A program made the position numbers and the translations under genes. DNA of 64,000 nt from positions 4,690,001 through 4,754,000 of the forward strand of contig NZ_CP080524.1 of the NCBI RefSeq assembly GCF_024746795.1, read 5' to 3'. Numbering within the stretch: the stretch's first letter is position 1; each line of letters opens with the position of its first letter. The notes under the pieces are model-generated. The model made no database searches. It worked only from the letters and a program-made list of their open reading frames with translations, and was not told where the DNA came from. This stretch comes from Mesorhizobium sp. AR10. GTDB taxonomy: Bacteria > Pseudomonadota > Alphaproteobacteria > Rhizobiales > Rhizobiaceae. Below, in pieces: positions 45,378-55,512 of the stretch.

Positions 45378-45403
45378 CCTGCCCAGAACTGGGTGTGGGC
45401 AGG
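45378..45403 (+). other. Leader hairpin before first TadG-like gene
   Basis: CCTGCCC (45378-45384) pairs with GGGCAGG (45397-45403), and the overlapping CCCA / TGGG can form a competing small hairpin. It ends 12 bases before the ATG and could affect ribosome access. Confidence 0.35.
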
Positions 45404-45415
45404 GGTCCAAAGGCA

Positions 45416-47335
45416 ATGATCCGGAAATTCGGAAGCGACAGGCGCGGCAATTATGCGTTGATGACCGTTATCGCCATGGTGCCGCTGATGGGCGCCGTAG
45501 CGCTCGCTGTCGACTATTCGGAACTGCTGCGCCAAAAGCAGGATACGTTGAACGCGCTGGATGCCGCCGGCATCGCCACCGCGCAACAGATCGTCTCGGG
45601 CGCGAGCGACGCGGCCGTCAAGACTTATGCCAAGACCTTCTTCGAGACCAATCTTGGGCATGTCAAGCCGGCGAATACGCTGCTGACCGTCACGCTTCCC
45701 AACAACAACGCCGGCGGCGGCACACTGAAGCTGTGCGCCGATTTGCAGTATCACCCCTATTTCCTGCCGGCGGCCGCCATGCTGATCGGAAGGACGGCCG
45801 AAGATACCGAACTCTCGGCGTGCTCCGAGATCCGCCTCAAGAACACGCTGGAAGTCGCGCTTGTGCTCGACAATTCCGGCTCGATGACCGAGCTTGGCCA
45901 CGGCTCGAGCAAGGTGAGATTCGACTTGCTGAAGGATGCCGCCAAGCAGCTCGTCGACCAGCTTGCCGCCCAAGCCCAGATGATGAAGCAGGTCAACAAA
46001 CCTGTCCAGTTCAGCCTCGTTCCGTTCGCCGCCTCCGTCAATGTCGGTCCGACAAACGCCACCGCGACGTGGATGGACACGACAGGCGTCTCGCCCCTCG
46101 ACCAGGAGAACCTCGATTGGTCGACGCTCACCTCGGCCAACAACTCGGCCCAATATGCCCAGAAGGTCGGCAGCACCTATTACGCCAGAGGCACGGGCTG
46201 GGACGCGACGCAGGTAAACCAGCCGCTAACGCGCTTTTCGCTCTATAAATGGATGAGACGCATTTCGGCATGCACGGCCTCGAACGGCATCTGTCAGTCC
46301 AACATAACCTATGCACCTATCGCGAGTTGGGGTGGCTGCGTCGAATCCCGCCCCTATCCCTACAACATCCAGGATACGGCGGCTTCAACCGCGACGCCGG
46401 CAACAATGTTCGTGCCGATGTTCGCGCCCGACGAGACCGACAATGTCGACACCAACAACCCGGCGCGCCCGGCGAACAACAACTGGCATCTCGACGTGAC
46501 GACCAGCACCAATAACGCTACACGCCAGAAGTTCATGCCGAAGTATTTCAACGCCGGCAACAAGATCACGCCGGCCTACGGCATGAATGCCGGGCCGAAT
46601 GTAAGCTGCAGCACGACTGCGATCACCCCGCTTACCGACGTGTCAGTCGCAGCGGGCGCGACTTCGGTCAAGGCGGCCATCGACGTCATGGTCGCCAGCG
46701 GCGCCACCAATGTGCCGGAAGGCATGGCCTGGGGCTGGAGGACGCTTTCCAGCACAGCGCCGTTCACAGGCGGCAGGCCCGAGACCGAAAAAGGCAACGA
46801 CAAGGTCGTAATCGTGCTGACGGACGGCGCCAACACTTACTACACGCCGACCTCGGTGACCGCGCAATCTTACTCGGGCACGAATTGGGCCTCTGGTGGC
46901 AACGACCTCGCCGGCGCCAAGGCCATCTATTCGTCCCTGGGATATCTTGCCTATCCCGGTCAGACCAAGCCGTTCAACAGCCCCAACACCTACGGCCGCC
47001 CATTTCTTGGCACCAGCGCCGGCTTCAACAAGACCGACTATTCGAATGCGAACTACACCAAGGCGATGAACGAGCATTTCGCCACACTTTGCGCCAACGC
47101 CAAGGCCGGCAACCTGATCGTCATGACCATCGCGCTGGATCTCGACGCGAACAACACTGCCCAGGCAGCTCAGATGGCTGCCTTGAAAACCTGTTCTTCA
47201 AACTCGCGCTTCCGCAAGGATCCGACCGACCCGAGCAAGCCAGCGAAGCTTTTCTGGAACTCGACCGGAGCCACCTTGTCTGGCGACTTCAAGGAAATCG
47301 GCAACGAGTTGTCGAACCTGCGCATCGTCAGCTAA
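45416..47335 (+). CDS. TadG-like pilus protein with von Willebrand A domain (copy 1)
   Basis: A 639-residue exported protein. The N-terminal basic stretch and helix (D-R-R-G-N-Y-A-L-M-T-V-I-A-M-V-P-L-M-G) is the Tad-pilus 'TadE/G' type anchor. The von Willebrand A domain has the metal site D152-N-S-G-S156-M and V-I-V-L-T-D-G-A-N-T further on. The C-terminus shares S-S-N-S-R-F-R-K-D-P-T-D and L-S-N-L-R-I-V-S with its downstream copy. ATG 45416 follows AAAGG. A strong terminator follows at 47358. No tad pilus genes are near, so its partner system lies elsewhere. Confidence 0.88.
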   Translation: MIRKFGSDRRGNYALMTVIAMVPLMGAVALAVDYSELLRQKQDTLNALDAAGIATAQQIVSGASDAAVKTYAKTFFETNLGHVKPANTLLTVTLPNNNAGGGTLKLCADLQYHPYFLPAAAMLIGRTAEDTELSACSEIRLKNTLEVALVLDNSGSMTELGHGSSKVRFDLLKDAAKQLVDQLAAQAQMMKQVNKPVQFSLVPFAASVNVGPTNATATWMDTTGVSPLDQENLDWSTLTSANNSAQYAQKVGSTYYARGTGWDATQVNQPLTRFSLYKWMRRISACTASNGICQSNITYAPIASWGGCVESRPYPYNIQDTAASTATPATMFVPMFAPDETDNVDTNNPARPANNNWHLDVTTSTNNATRQKFMPKYFNAGNKITPAYGMNAGPNVSCSTTAITPLTDVSVAAGATSVKAAIDVMVASGATNVPEGMAWGWRTLSSTAPFTGGRPETEKGNDKVVIVLTDGANTYYTPTSVTAQSYSGTNWASGGNDLAGAKAIYSSLGYLAYPGQTKPFNSPNTYGRPFLGTSAGFNKTDYSNANYTKAMNEHFATLCANAKAGNLIVMTIALDLDANNTAQAAQMAALKTCSSNSRFRKDPTDPSKPAKLFWNSTGATLSGDFKEIGNELSNLRIVS

Positions 47336-47357
47336 CCGGCAAACCGCAATTGCAAAG

Positions 47358-47389
47358 CGCCCCGCCGCTCAGGCGGGGCGTTTTGTTTT
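47358..47389 (+). terminator. Strong intrinsic terminator after TadG-like copy 1
   Basis: CGCCCCGCC-GCTCA-GGCGGGGCG (nine perfect pairs) followed by TTTTGTTTT, 22 bases after the stop of copy 1. Confidence 0.9.
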
Positions 47390-47534
47390 GCAAAATGGGC
47401 TGCGGCTTCGGCCATTTTGGTTAGTGCTTGGTGAAGCGCGGGCCGCGCAATCGACTGGTTTCCCAAACCCGTCCTTCAGCGTTTTGTGAAACTCTGGCCT
47501 CATTGAAATCCGTCGGCGGGGGCCGCTCCAAGAC

Positions 47535-49497
47535 ATGCGTGAATTCTGGCGTCAATTCTGCCGCGACCGGCGTGGCAACTATACTCTCATGACAGTGCTG
47601 GCCATGGTTCCGCTGATGGGCGGTGTGGCGATGGCCGTCGACTACTCGGAAGTGGCCAGCCAGAAGCAGACGGTTGTGAACGCGCTCGACGCCGCCAATT
47701 TTGCCACCGCGCGCCGGCTGGTCGAGGGTGCCACAGACGACCAGCTGAAAGCCTATGCGCTCGACTTCTTCAAAGCCAATCTCAACAATGTCGATCCCGC
47801 CTATACGACGCTCGCCGTCACGCTGCCGACCAGCACCACCGGCGGCGGTATTCTTAAGCTCTGCGCTGCCTTGGTGTATCATCCCTATTTCCTGCCGGCG
47901 GCGGCGATGCTGGTCGGCAAATCCTCTTCTACGATCGACTATTCCGTGTGCTCGGAAGTCCGGCTGAAAAACACGCTGGAAGTCGCCATGGTGCTGGACA
48001 ATTCCGGGTCCATGAGCACGCCGGGCACCGGCTCCGGGCAGAAGCGCATCGATCTGCTCAAGGACGCGGCCAAGCAGCTCGTCGACACGCTGGCCTTGCA
48101 AGCCTCAATGATCAAGCAGATCGACAAGCCCGTCCAGTTCAGCCTGGTGCCCTTCGCGGCCTCGGTCAATGTCGGCGCCGACAACGACAACGCATCCTGG
48201 ATCGACGCCTACGGGCTGTCGCCGGTGCACAACGAGAATTTCGACTGGTCGACGCTGAACGCCGCCAACAAATATGCCCAGATGATCAATGGCATCTGGT
48301 ACAAGAAGGGCAGCGATTGGGGGACCGAGGAAGGCCAGATGCTGACCCGGTTCTCGCTCTACCGCGACATGAAAGTCGTCACCAACCACGAGCGCATCGT
48401 CGGCAGCAAGCGCGTCGTCTGCGACGAATACCGCTCCAACAACACCTGCAAGCGCAGCCACAACGAGTACGACTACAACGACACTTACGGCCCGTTCGCC
48501 AGCTGGCAGGGCTGCGTCGAGGTCCGGCCCTACCCCTACAACGTCAATGACGCGCCGGCCTCCGGTGGCCCCAACAACACCGGCACCGGCTTCGGCGACC
48601 CGGCAACGATGTTCGTGCCGATGTTCGCGCCCGACGAGCCGGGCAATCACTGGAAGATCACCCAGGACCCCGACGAGGCGAAGCCCAAGACCTACGGCGC
48701 CGCCAACAGCTGGTGGAACGACGATCCGTCGAGCGCGGACGGCAAGACCCGGCAATCCAACATGGCCAAATTACTTCCAGCCGCGCCCGATCGATGCGCC
48801 GGTGCTGGGCACGGGCGCCGGCCCCAATTACAGCTGCACCACGACGCCGATCACACCGCTGACCGACGTCACCGCGCCGGAAGGGCTGACGGCGATCAAG
48901 GCCGCGATCGACCTGATGGCCCCCAATGGCAACACCAACGTGCCCGAAGGCATGGCCTGGGGCTGGCGCACCGTGTCGAGCGGCGAACCGTTTACTGGCG
49001 GGCGGCCGGAAACGGAGCGCGGCAACGACAAGGTCGTGATCGTGCTTACCGACGGCGAGAACACCTATTCGACGGTAAGCAGCGACCCGGCCGGCAACAA
49101 GTCGACCTATGCCGCCTATGGCTACACCGGCCTCGCCTACTACGGCACAGCCGTGACCCGGCTGTTCGGCGGCACGTCCAGCGCCATCGGCCAGTTCAAC
49201 TATTCGAGCAGCAACTACACCGCTGCGCTCAACGAGCAGATGACGACGCTCTGCAACAACGCCAAGGCAGCCAACATCATGGTGATGACCGTCGCGCTCG
49301 ACCTGTCTACCACCGATGCCGGTGACAAGAAGGCGATCGACGCTCTGAAGGCATGTTCCTCGGATTCGCGCTTCCGCAAGGACCCGACAGACCCGAGCAA
49401 GCCGGCCAAGCTGTTCTGGAACGCGACCGGTGCCACGCTGTCGAACAATTTCAAGGAAATCGCCAACGAGTTGTCGAACCTGCGCGTCGTCAGCTGA
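47535..49497 (+). pseudogene. TadG-like von Willebrand A protein (copy 2), frameshifted
   Basis: A tandem paralogue of the preceding gene, starting M-R-E-F-W-R-Q-F at ATG 47535, with the same anchor (R-R-G-N-Y-T-L-M-T-V-L-A-M-V-P-L-M-G-G) and metal site D155-N-S-G-S-M. The reading frame is broken at 48771-48772: the sequence AAA-T-TAC-TTC needs one T less to continue as K-Y-F-Q, matching K-Y-F-N in copy 1. The second frame then runs to 49497 through V-V-I-V-L-T-D-G-E-N-T and ends L-S-N-L-R-V-V-S. Without the extra T the product would have 653 residues. It may be a sequencing error, a real mutation, or recoding. Confidence 0.75.
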
Positions 49498-49665
49498 TCA
49501 TTGCGGCCGCGGAATGCTGCGGCCACGGTCTGGCGCAACGGCTGGCTCCGCCATGCTCTTGCGCGCAAGGGCCGGCGAAGGCACATGTTCGGCGTTCGCA
49601 TGACCGGCGCAGTGGACTGAGACCATCGGGGGAGCGCGAACTGCCGCCATCCGGAGATTGCGTTC

Positions 49666-50298
49666 ATGCCCGAAGCCGCCAACCATCTCGCCTTCGCGCT
49701 GGTCTGCCTCGGCATGGTGCTGACGCCCGGCCCGAACATGATCTACCTGATCTCGCGCTCGCTGTCGCAAGGGCCGAAGGCCGGCCTGATCTCGCTCGGC
49801 GGCGTGGCGCTCGGCTTCCTCTTCTATGTGCTGTCGGCGGCGTTCGGCATCACCGCGCTGCTGCTCGCCGTGCCCTTTGCCTATGACGCGCTGCGCTTTG
49901 CCGGCGCGTTTTATCTGCTCTACCTCTCCTGGCAAGCGGTGAGGCCCGGCGGACGCTCGCCGTTCCAGGTCCGCGAACTGCCGAAGGACAGGCCGCGCAA
50001 GCTGTTTGCCATGGGCCTGATGACCAATCTGCTCAACCCGAAGGTGGCGGTGCTCTACCTGTCGCTGCTGCCGCAGTTCATCAGCCCCGGCAAGGGCCAT
50101 GTCTTGTCGCAACTGCTGGTGCTTGGTGCCACGCAGATATCGATCAGCCTCACCGTCAATGCGATCATCGCGGTGACGGCCGGCTCGATCGCCACCTTCC
50201 TCGCGGGACGGCCGCTGTGGCTGGTGATCCAGCGCTGGATGATGGGCACGGTGCTCGCCGCGCTGGCGCTGAAAATGGCGACCGAAGCACAGCGCTGA
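49666..50298 (+). CDS. LysE/RhtB family amino-acid exporter
   Basis: A 210-residue inner-membrane exporter with six predicted helices. The family signature G-M-V-L-T-P-G-P-N-M-I-Y-L-I-S-R-S lies near residue 18, followed by K-A-G-L-I-S-L-G-G-V-A-L-G. The conserved N-L-L-N-P-K-V-A-V-L-Y-L is in the middle. Members export lysine, homoserine, threonine or related compounds; the substrate here is unknown. ATG 49666 is normal. It is not obviously part of an operon. Confidence 0.93.
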   Translation: MPEAANHLAFALVCLGMVLTPGPNMIYLISRSLSQGPKAGLISLGGVALGFLFYVLSAAFGITALLLAVPFAYDALRFAGAFYLLYLSWQAVRPGGRSPFQVRELPKDRPRKLFAMGLMTNLLNPKVAVLYLSLLPQFISPGKGHVLSQLLVLGATQISISLTVNAIIAVTAGSIATFLAGRPLWLVIQRWMMGTVLAALALKMATEAQR

Positions 50299-50476
50299 GG
50301 ATTGTCTCTGGGCGCCGAAGGCGAACCCGGCTGAAGGACGGGACCAAGCGGTTCAGCGACCTGCCGCGTTGAAACAGATTCAGGCGAACCTCTGCACTGC
50401 CGCTTAGGTCCTGTGCGAACGAGATTTTTCTCTGCCCTGCCCGGCAAAAGCCACGATCGCCGTTAAGTCAGGCAGC

Positions 50477-51019
50477 ATGACGCTCATCGACACCGCAAAT
50501 CGCCCATTCCCGCAACCTCGCTCTGACGAAATGCGCCCGGCACCAAGCAGGCGCACCCTACTCAGGGCTGCCGGCCTTGCCGTGCTGGTCGGGCTCGCCG
50601 CCTGCAGCACCGTTTCTCTCCCGACCGGACAAGGCGCAGGCGTCTCTTCCTCCGCCGCCGGCACGCTTGCCGGCATCCGCACCTCGGCAGGGCTCGGACC
50701 ACTGGTCCCAGACAAGCAGCTTGAACAGGCTGCCTTGCAACAGGCCAGCTACATGGCGGGAGCCGGCCGCATGACCCACACCACCGGCTGGGGCAAGGGC
50801 TTTGCCTCGCGCGTCAGAGGCAATGGCATAGCGGGTGCTGCCGCCGAAAACATCGCCGAGGGCCGCTTCGACCAGCAAAAACTGTTCGACATCTGGATGC
50901 ATTCGGCCGGCCACCGCCGCAACATGCTCGACCCGCGCTTCACCCGCTTTGGCCTTGCCTATGTGCAGGACGGCCGCGACAGCACATTGCGATACTGGAG
51001 CCTTGTGCTCGGCAAGTAG
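50477..51019 (+). CDS. CAP/SCP-domain lipoprotein
   Basis: A 180-residue predicted lipoprotein with lipobox L-V-G-L-A-A-C after a twin-Arg-containing leader (S-R-R-T-L-L-R-A-A-G). The CAP domain has R-M-T-H-T-T-G-W-G (first His), A-A-E-N-I-A-E-G (Glu) and A-G-H-R-R-N-M-L-D (second His), the usual conserved positions. ATG 50477 gives a long N-region; ATG 50531 (M-R-P-A-P-S) is a possible shorter start. Members bind lipids or other ligands and the role is unknown. A 17-base tandem duplication includes the stop codon. Confidence 0.88.
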   Translation: MTLIDTANRPFPQPRSDEMRPAPSRRTLLRAAGLAVLVGLAACSTVSLPTGQGAGVSSSAAGTLAGIRTSAGLGPLVPDKQLEQAALQQASYMAGAGRMTHTTGWGKGFASRVRGNGIAGAAAENIAEGRFDQQKLFDIWMHSAGHRRNMLDPRFTRFGLAYVQDGRDSTLRYWSLVLGK

Positions 51020-51041
51020 GCGGGCTCGGCAAGTAGGCGGG
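51008..51041. repeat. 17-base tandem duplication over CAP stop codon
   Basis: CTCGGCAAGTAGGCGGG occurs twice in a row (51008-51024 and 51025-51041). The first copy contains the last codons and TAG stop of the CAP gene, so the duplication leaves the protein unchanged. Confidence 0.85.
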
Positions 51042-51085
51042 CGGGCCGCCGCGCGGAAGTTCGCGACAGCTGGCCGACCAGCCCG

Positions 51086-53773
51086 TCAATCCTTGTGGCC
51101 GCCGCCGAGCAATTTCTCGATGTCATGGGCGGAGATCGGTTTGCTGAAGTGATAGCCCTGCATTTCATCGCAATTGTGCTTGCGCAGGAAGGCCACCTGA
51201 TCGTCCGTCTCGACGCCCTCGGCAATGACCCTCAGATGCAGATTTTGACCCAATGAAATCACGGCGCTGGTGACAGCCTGGTCGTCCTCGTTGGCGGCGA
51301 GATCGTTGATGAAGGACTTGTCGATCTTCAGCCGCGCCACCGGAAAGGTCTTGAGTGCACTGAGGCTGGAATAGCCTGTTCCGAAATCGTCGATCGATAT
51401 CTGAACGCCCAGGCTCTGCAACGCGTTCATCGTTGCGACCGCCAGCTCGATGTCCTGCATGATGAGGCTTTCAGTCACCTCCAGCTCGAGATATCTGGCC
51501 TCCAGACCGCTTTCCGTCAGTGCATTCACGACACGGTCGACCAGGTTCCTTTCCCTGAATTGCCGCGCCGAGACGTTTACGCAGACGGTCATGGGCGGCA
51601 GGCCGGCATGCTGCCAGGCCTTGTTCTGCCGACAGGCTTCGTGCAGGACCCAGTCGCCGATCGGCACGATCAGACTTGTTTCCTCGGCGGTCGGAATGAA
51701 AGCGGTCGGCGCTACCATGCCCCGCGTCGGATGCTGCCAGCGCAGCAACGCCTCGACCGCAAAGACGTGCCCTGAGCGGAGATCGACTTGCGGCTGATAG
51801 AGCAGTGTGAACTCCGAATGAGCCAGGGCGTTTCGCAATTCCTCCTGAAGCACGAATTTTTCATGCGCTCTTGTGTTGAACTCGGGAGCGTAGAACTGGA
51901 AATTGTCGCGGCCGAATTCTTTCGCGCGGTACATGGCCGCATCGGCATTGGCCAGCAAGGTATCCGGGCTCGTCCCGTCCTTGGGATAGTTTGCGATGCC
52001 GATACTGGCTGTCGTTCTCAGGCGATGCTTTCCGATATGAACCGGCTCTGCAATCGCCGTCCGGATCTTTTGCAGGGTCTCCGCGATGAGATCAGCGTTT
52101 GTCGGCTGGTCGAACAGAACGATGACAAATTCGTCGCCGCCAAGCCGCACGACGGTATCGGTTGCCTTTACGCATTCGACCATACGGCTGGCGACGGTCT
52201 TCAGGAGCACGTCTCCGGCATTGTGGCCGAGTGTGTCATTGACGAGTTTGAAATTGTCCAGGTCGATGAACACCACCGTCACCCAGCGATCGTATCGCTG
52301 CGCATACAGCACCGCTTGGGAGAGCCGGTCCTCGAGCAGGGCGCGATTGGGAAGCCCGGTCAGAACATCATGATTGGCCATGAAGTGAATCTGGTCTTCG
52401 GCCAATTTGCGCTCGATGGCGATCCCTGCAATGCGCGTTGTGAACTCAATCAGCCGGGTTTCGGCCTCGATGGGTTCGCGCACCGTCATCGAATACATCG
52501 CAAAGACGCCTATCACAGCGCCCTGGTGCGCCAGGATCGGGGTCGACCAGCACGAACGATAGCCGTAGGGCGCCACCAGCTCGCGGTAATCTTCCCAAAG
52601 CGGATCGCGCATGATGTCTGCGACGATGACTGGCTCCCGCCGATAGACGGCGGTTCCGCAGGATCCCACCTTGGGACCGACAGCGATCCCGTCGATGAGA
52701 GCAGTATAGTCCTTCGCCAAGCCCGGCGCGGCGCCGTGGCGCAAGTGGGTGCCGTCCTTGTCGAGCAGCAAGACGGAGCCGATTATCCCCGTCAACTGCG
52801 ACTCGACGAGGCGCATTAGGTGGTCGAGCACATCTTCGAGCGGGGCACTCGTCGCGATCATTTCCAGAATGTGCGCCTGGCCGTTGCGAAGGACATCCGC
52901 TTGCTTGCGGGCCGTGATGTCGTGGGCGATGCCGACCAGGCCGAAGATGTCATTTTGAACATTGCGCAACGGCACTTTCGTCGATGAAAGCCACTTGCCG
53001 GCGCCTGACGCATCGACAAAAAACTCCTCTTCGTCGATCAGGGGTTGTCCGCTGCGCAGAACCCTCTGCTCGATCAGGCGAAATTTCTGCGCAAGTTCCG
53101 GGGCATGGAGATCAAAATCGGTCAAACCGATCATGTCGCTGGTCTTGTCCCGGCCACTGTCGACTGCGAGAGCCCTGTTGACCACGATGAAGCGGCTCTC
53201 GGTGTCCTTGACCCAGAGATAATCGGGCACCCAGTCGATCAGGGCTTGAAGCGAGATGCGCTCGTCGACGATCTGGCGATTGACGGTGAGTTCGGTAATG
53301 TCCTCATGCGTGGCCACCCAGCTGCCGTCAGCCATCGGCTGATTGCAGATCTGAATTGTCCGACCATCGGCAAGTTTGGCGGTCCAGACCCTCGAAGCCT
53401 TACTCGCATTGATCGACCGAGCCAGTGCGAGATAGGCGTCAGCAGCCAGCGCCGCCGTGCCGGCGACGACGCGGCGTTCGACAATTTCGCTCAGCGTCAG
53501 GCCAGGCTGCAATTGCTCGGGCGCAATGCGGTAAATCTCCGCGTAGCGACGATTGCACAGGATCAGACGCTCATCGGCGTCAAAAAAACAGATGCCTTGC
53601 GAAATATTGTCGATCGCCGTTTCAAATCGCAGCGCTTGCGCTTCGAGTGTTGCAATCGTAGCTCGAAGATCGCGCTCGAGGGTTTCGTACGAGGCGATTG
53701 CCAGCTTTGCCAGCGCGGTCAGATTTGCCGCCTCGGATGCTTCGGAAGCTTTCCTGGATGATTTCGTGACCAA
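51086..53773 (-). CDS. PAS-PAS-GAF-GGDEF-EAL cyclic-di-GMP enzyme
   Basis: An 895-residue cytoplasmic signalling protein. In order it has a coiled N-terminus; a PAS_7-like domain (A-I-D-N-I-S-Q-G-I-C-F-F-D); a second PAS (V-P-D-Y-L-W-V-K-D); and a GAF domain (G-S-C-G-T-A-V-Y-R-R-E-P). A GGDEF domain follows with intact R-L-G-G-D-E-F near 545, and an EAL domain with V-E-A-L-L-R-W near 673 and D-D-F-G-T-G-Y-S-S-L. Both catalytic motifs look complete, so it may both make and break c-di-GMP. TTG 53773 is chosen because GGAGGA lies seven bases upstream; GTG 53812 is the far end of the frame. Confidence 0.93.
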   Translation of the reverse strand: MVTKSSRKASEASEAANLTALAKLAIASYETLERDLRATIATLEAQALRFETAIDNISQGICFFDADERLILCNRRYAEIYRIAPEQLQPGLTLSEIVERRVVAGTAALAADAYLALARSINASKASRVWTAKLADGRTIQICNQPMADGSWVATHEDITELTVNRQIVDERISLQALIDWVPDYLWVKDTESRFIVVNRALAVDSGRDKTSDMIGLTDFDLHAPELAQKFRLIEQRVLRSGQPLIDEEEFFVDASGAGKWLSSTKVPLRNVQNDIFGLVGIAHDITARKQADVLRNGQAHILEMIATSAPLEDVLDHLMRLVESQLTGIIGSVLLLDKDGTHLRHGAAPGLAKDYTALIDGIAVGPKVGSCGTAVYRREPVIVADIMRDPLWEDYRELVAPYGYRSCWSTPILAHQGAVIGVFAMYSMTVREPIEAETRLIEFTTRIAGIAIERKLAEDQIHFMANHDVLTGLPNRALLEDRLSQAVLYAQRYDRWVTVVFIDLDNFKLVNDTLGHNAGDVLLKTVASRMVECVKATDTVVRLGGDEFVIVLFDQPTNADLIAETLQKIRTAIAEPVHIGKHRLRTTASIGIANYPKDGTSPDTLLANADAAMYRAKEFGRDNFQFYAPEFNTRAHEKFVLQEELRNALAHSEFTLLYQPQVDLRSGHVFAVEALLRWQHPTRGMVAPTAFIPTAEETSLIVPIGDWVLHEACRQNKAWQHAGLPPMTVCVNVSARQFRERNLVDRVVNALTESGLEARYLELEVTESLIMQDIELAVATMNALQSLGVQISIDDFGTGYSSLSALKTFPVARLKIDKSFINDLAANEDDQAVTSAVISLGQNLHLRVIAEGVETDDQVAFLRKHNCDEMQGYHFSKPISAHDIEKLLGGGHKD

Positions 53774-53906
53774 ACAGAGTTCCTCCGGTTTGGTGCCGGC
53801 GCAAAGCAACACCGCCCGCCTTCAACCCAAAAGCGAGCCTATCGTGATCCTTATATACTAATGGTAGGTGAACCTGATCGAAATCAGGGGTAGCGGTACG
53901 TGGATA

Positions 53907-53944
53907 CCTGCATTCCCGGGACCACGACCTTGCCCGGATGCAGG
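53907..53944. other. Hairpin after emrB
   Basis: CCTGCAT (53907-53913) pairs with ATGCAGG (53938-53944), and CCGGG with CCCGG inside after a two-base bulge. It is 33 bases past the emrB stop on the minus strand. No T-run follows; it may mark the emr mRNA end. Confidence 0.4.
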
Positions 53945-53976
53945 CGCGGCCGGTACGTCGCGCCAATCCGCAAACG

Positions 53977-55512
53977 TCAGTCCATATGCGCGGCTGGCGC
54001 CCCCGCGGCCGCCGGGGCCTTCTTCGGCTTGCGAAGCAGGAAGACCAGCGGGAAGGCGAACAGCGTCACCACCATCATCAGCTTGAAGTCGTTGATGTAG
54101 GAGATCATCAACGCCTGCTGGTTGACCAGGCCGTCGATCTGCGACAGCGCGGTTGGATCGCCACCCGCCGCCGCCGGCGACGCCGCCCACAGACTGGGGT
54201 TGAACGGATTGATGAAGGCGGACAATTCGGCATGGTTGATCTGCGTGTTGCGCACCAGCATGACCGACACGATCGAAATGCCGATCGACGAGCCGATGTT
54301 GCGCACCAGGGAGAACAGCGCCGTAGCATCGGTGCGAAAGCGCGCGTCGAGCGTGGCAAAAGCGATGGTCGACAGCGGCACGAAGACCAATCCAAGCCCC
54401 AGGCCCTGGATGATGCCCGAGGTGAGGATGAGCCAATTGTCCATCTGCGGCGAGAAGCCGGACATCGTATACAGCGACTGTGCCGTCAGCCCGAGCCCGA
54501 TGACGACGAGCAACCTGGCATCGACCCTGTGCATGATGCGACCGACCAGGAGCATCGAGATCATGGTGCCGGCGCCGCGCGGCGCCATGACGATGCCGGT
54601 GGTGATGGTCGGATAGCCGAAGATCGTCGACAGCATCGGCGGCAGCAGCGCCAGGCTGGCCAGCAGGATGACGCCGATGATGAAAATGAACACCAGCCCG
54701 GTGGCGAAGTTACGGTCCAGGAAGATCTTGGGATCGATGAACGGGTTCTCGGAGCTCACCAGATGGATGATGAACACCCAGAAGCCGGTGATCGCGAGGC
54801 CAAGCTCGATCCAGATCTCAACGGAGGAGAACCAGTCGGCGTCGCCGCCGCGGTCGAGCATCAACTGCAGCGCGCCAACGCCGAGCGAAAGCATTGCGAA
54901 GCCGAAGAAATCGAAACCGCGCAAGCGCCTGGCGATGTTCGGCAGATAGGCGGCCATGCCGAGAAAGGCGAGGATGCCGATCGGCAGGTTGATGAAGAAC
55001 ACCCAGCGCCAGTTGAAGCTCTCGGTCAGCCAGCCGCCCAACGTCGGGCCGATGATCGGCCCGACCATGATGCCGGCGCCCCAGATGGCCATCGCCTGGC
55101 CGTGGCGTTCCTTCGGGTTGATGTCGAGCAGGAAGGTCTGTGACAAAGGCACGATCGCGGCGCCGAACACACCCTGCATCAGGCGGAAGAACACCATGGT
55201 CTCCAGGCTCCATGCGATGCCGCACAGCATGGAGAAGATGACGAAGCCAACCACCGCCGTCAGGAACAGTTCCTTGCGGCCGAAGCGGTCGGCAAGCCAG
55301 CCGGTCACCGGCGTCATGATGGCGGCGGCAACGATGTAGGAGGTCAGCACCCAGTTGATGGTATCGGCCGACGCGCCGAGGTCGCCGACCATCGACGGCA
55401 GCGCGACATTGGCGATCGTGGTGTCGAGCACCTGCATGACCGTCGCCAGCATGATCGCAACGGTGATCAGGCCGCGGTGCGGCACTTCGCGAAAGGGTTC
55501 TTGGGTGGTCAT
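53977..55512 (-). CDS. emrB: EmrB/QacA (DHA2) multidrug efflux MFS transporter
   Basis: A 511-residue 14-helix major facilitator of the DHA2 group. Signatures are L-D-T-T-I-A-N-V-A-L-P (motif D1), W-L-A-D-R-F-G-R-K (motif A) and G-P-x-x-G-P-x-x-G-G-W (motif C, antiporter motif). With an EmrA-type adaptor and outer-membrane TolC it would pump hydrophobic drugs out of the cell. Unlike most emrAB pairs, 314 bases separate it from emrA. ATG 55512 with GGAAG upstream. Confidence 0.93.
   Translation of the reverse strand: MTTQEPFREVPHRGLITVAIMLATVMQVLDTTIANVALPSMVGDLGASADTINWVLTSYIVAAAIMTPVTGWLADRFGRKELFLTAVVGFVIFSMLCGIAWSLETMVFFRLMQGVFGAAIVPLSQTFLLDINPKERHGQAMAIWGAGIMVGPIIGPTLGGWLTESFNWRWVFFINLPIGILAFLGMAAYLPNIARRLRGFDFFGFAMLSLGVGALQLMLDRGGDADWFSSVEIWIELGLAITGFWVFIIHLVSSENPFIDPKIFLDRNFATGLVFIFIIGVILLASLALLPPMLSTIFGYPTITTGIVMAPRGAGTMISMLLVGRIMHRVDARLLVVIGLGLTAQSLYTMSGFSPQMDNWLILTSGIIQGLGLGLVFVPLSTIAFATLDARFRTDATALFSLVRNIGSSIGISIVSVMLVRNTQINHAELSAFINPFNPSLWAASPAAAGGDPTALSQIDGLVNQQALMISYINDFKLMMVVTLFAFPLVFLLRKPKKAPAAAGAPAAHMD

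Noticed and set aside
49505..49524. GGCCGC / GCGGCC hairpin after TadG-like copy 2 as a terminator
   Set aside because: Short stem in GC-rich DNA with no T-run.
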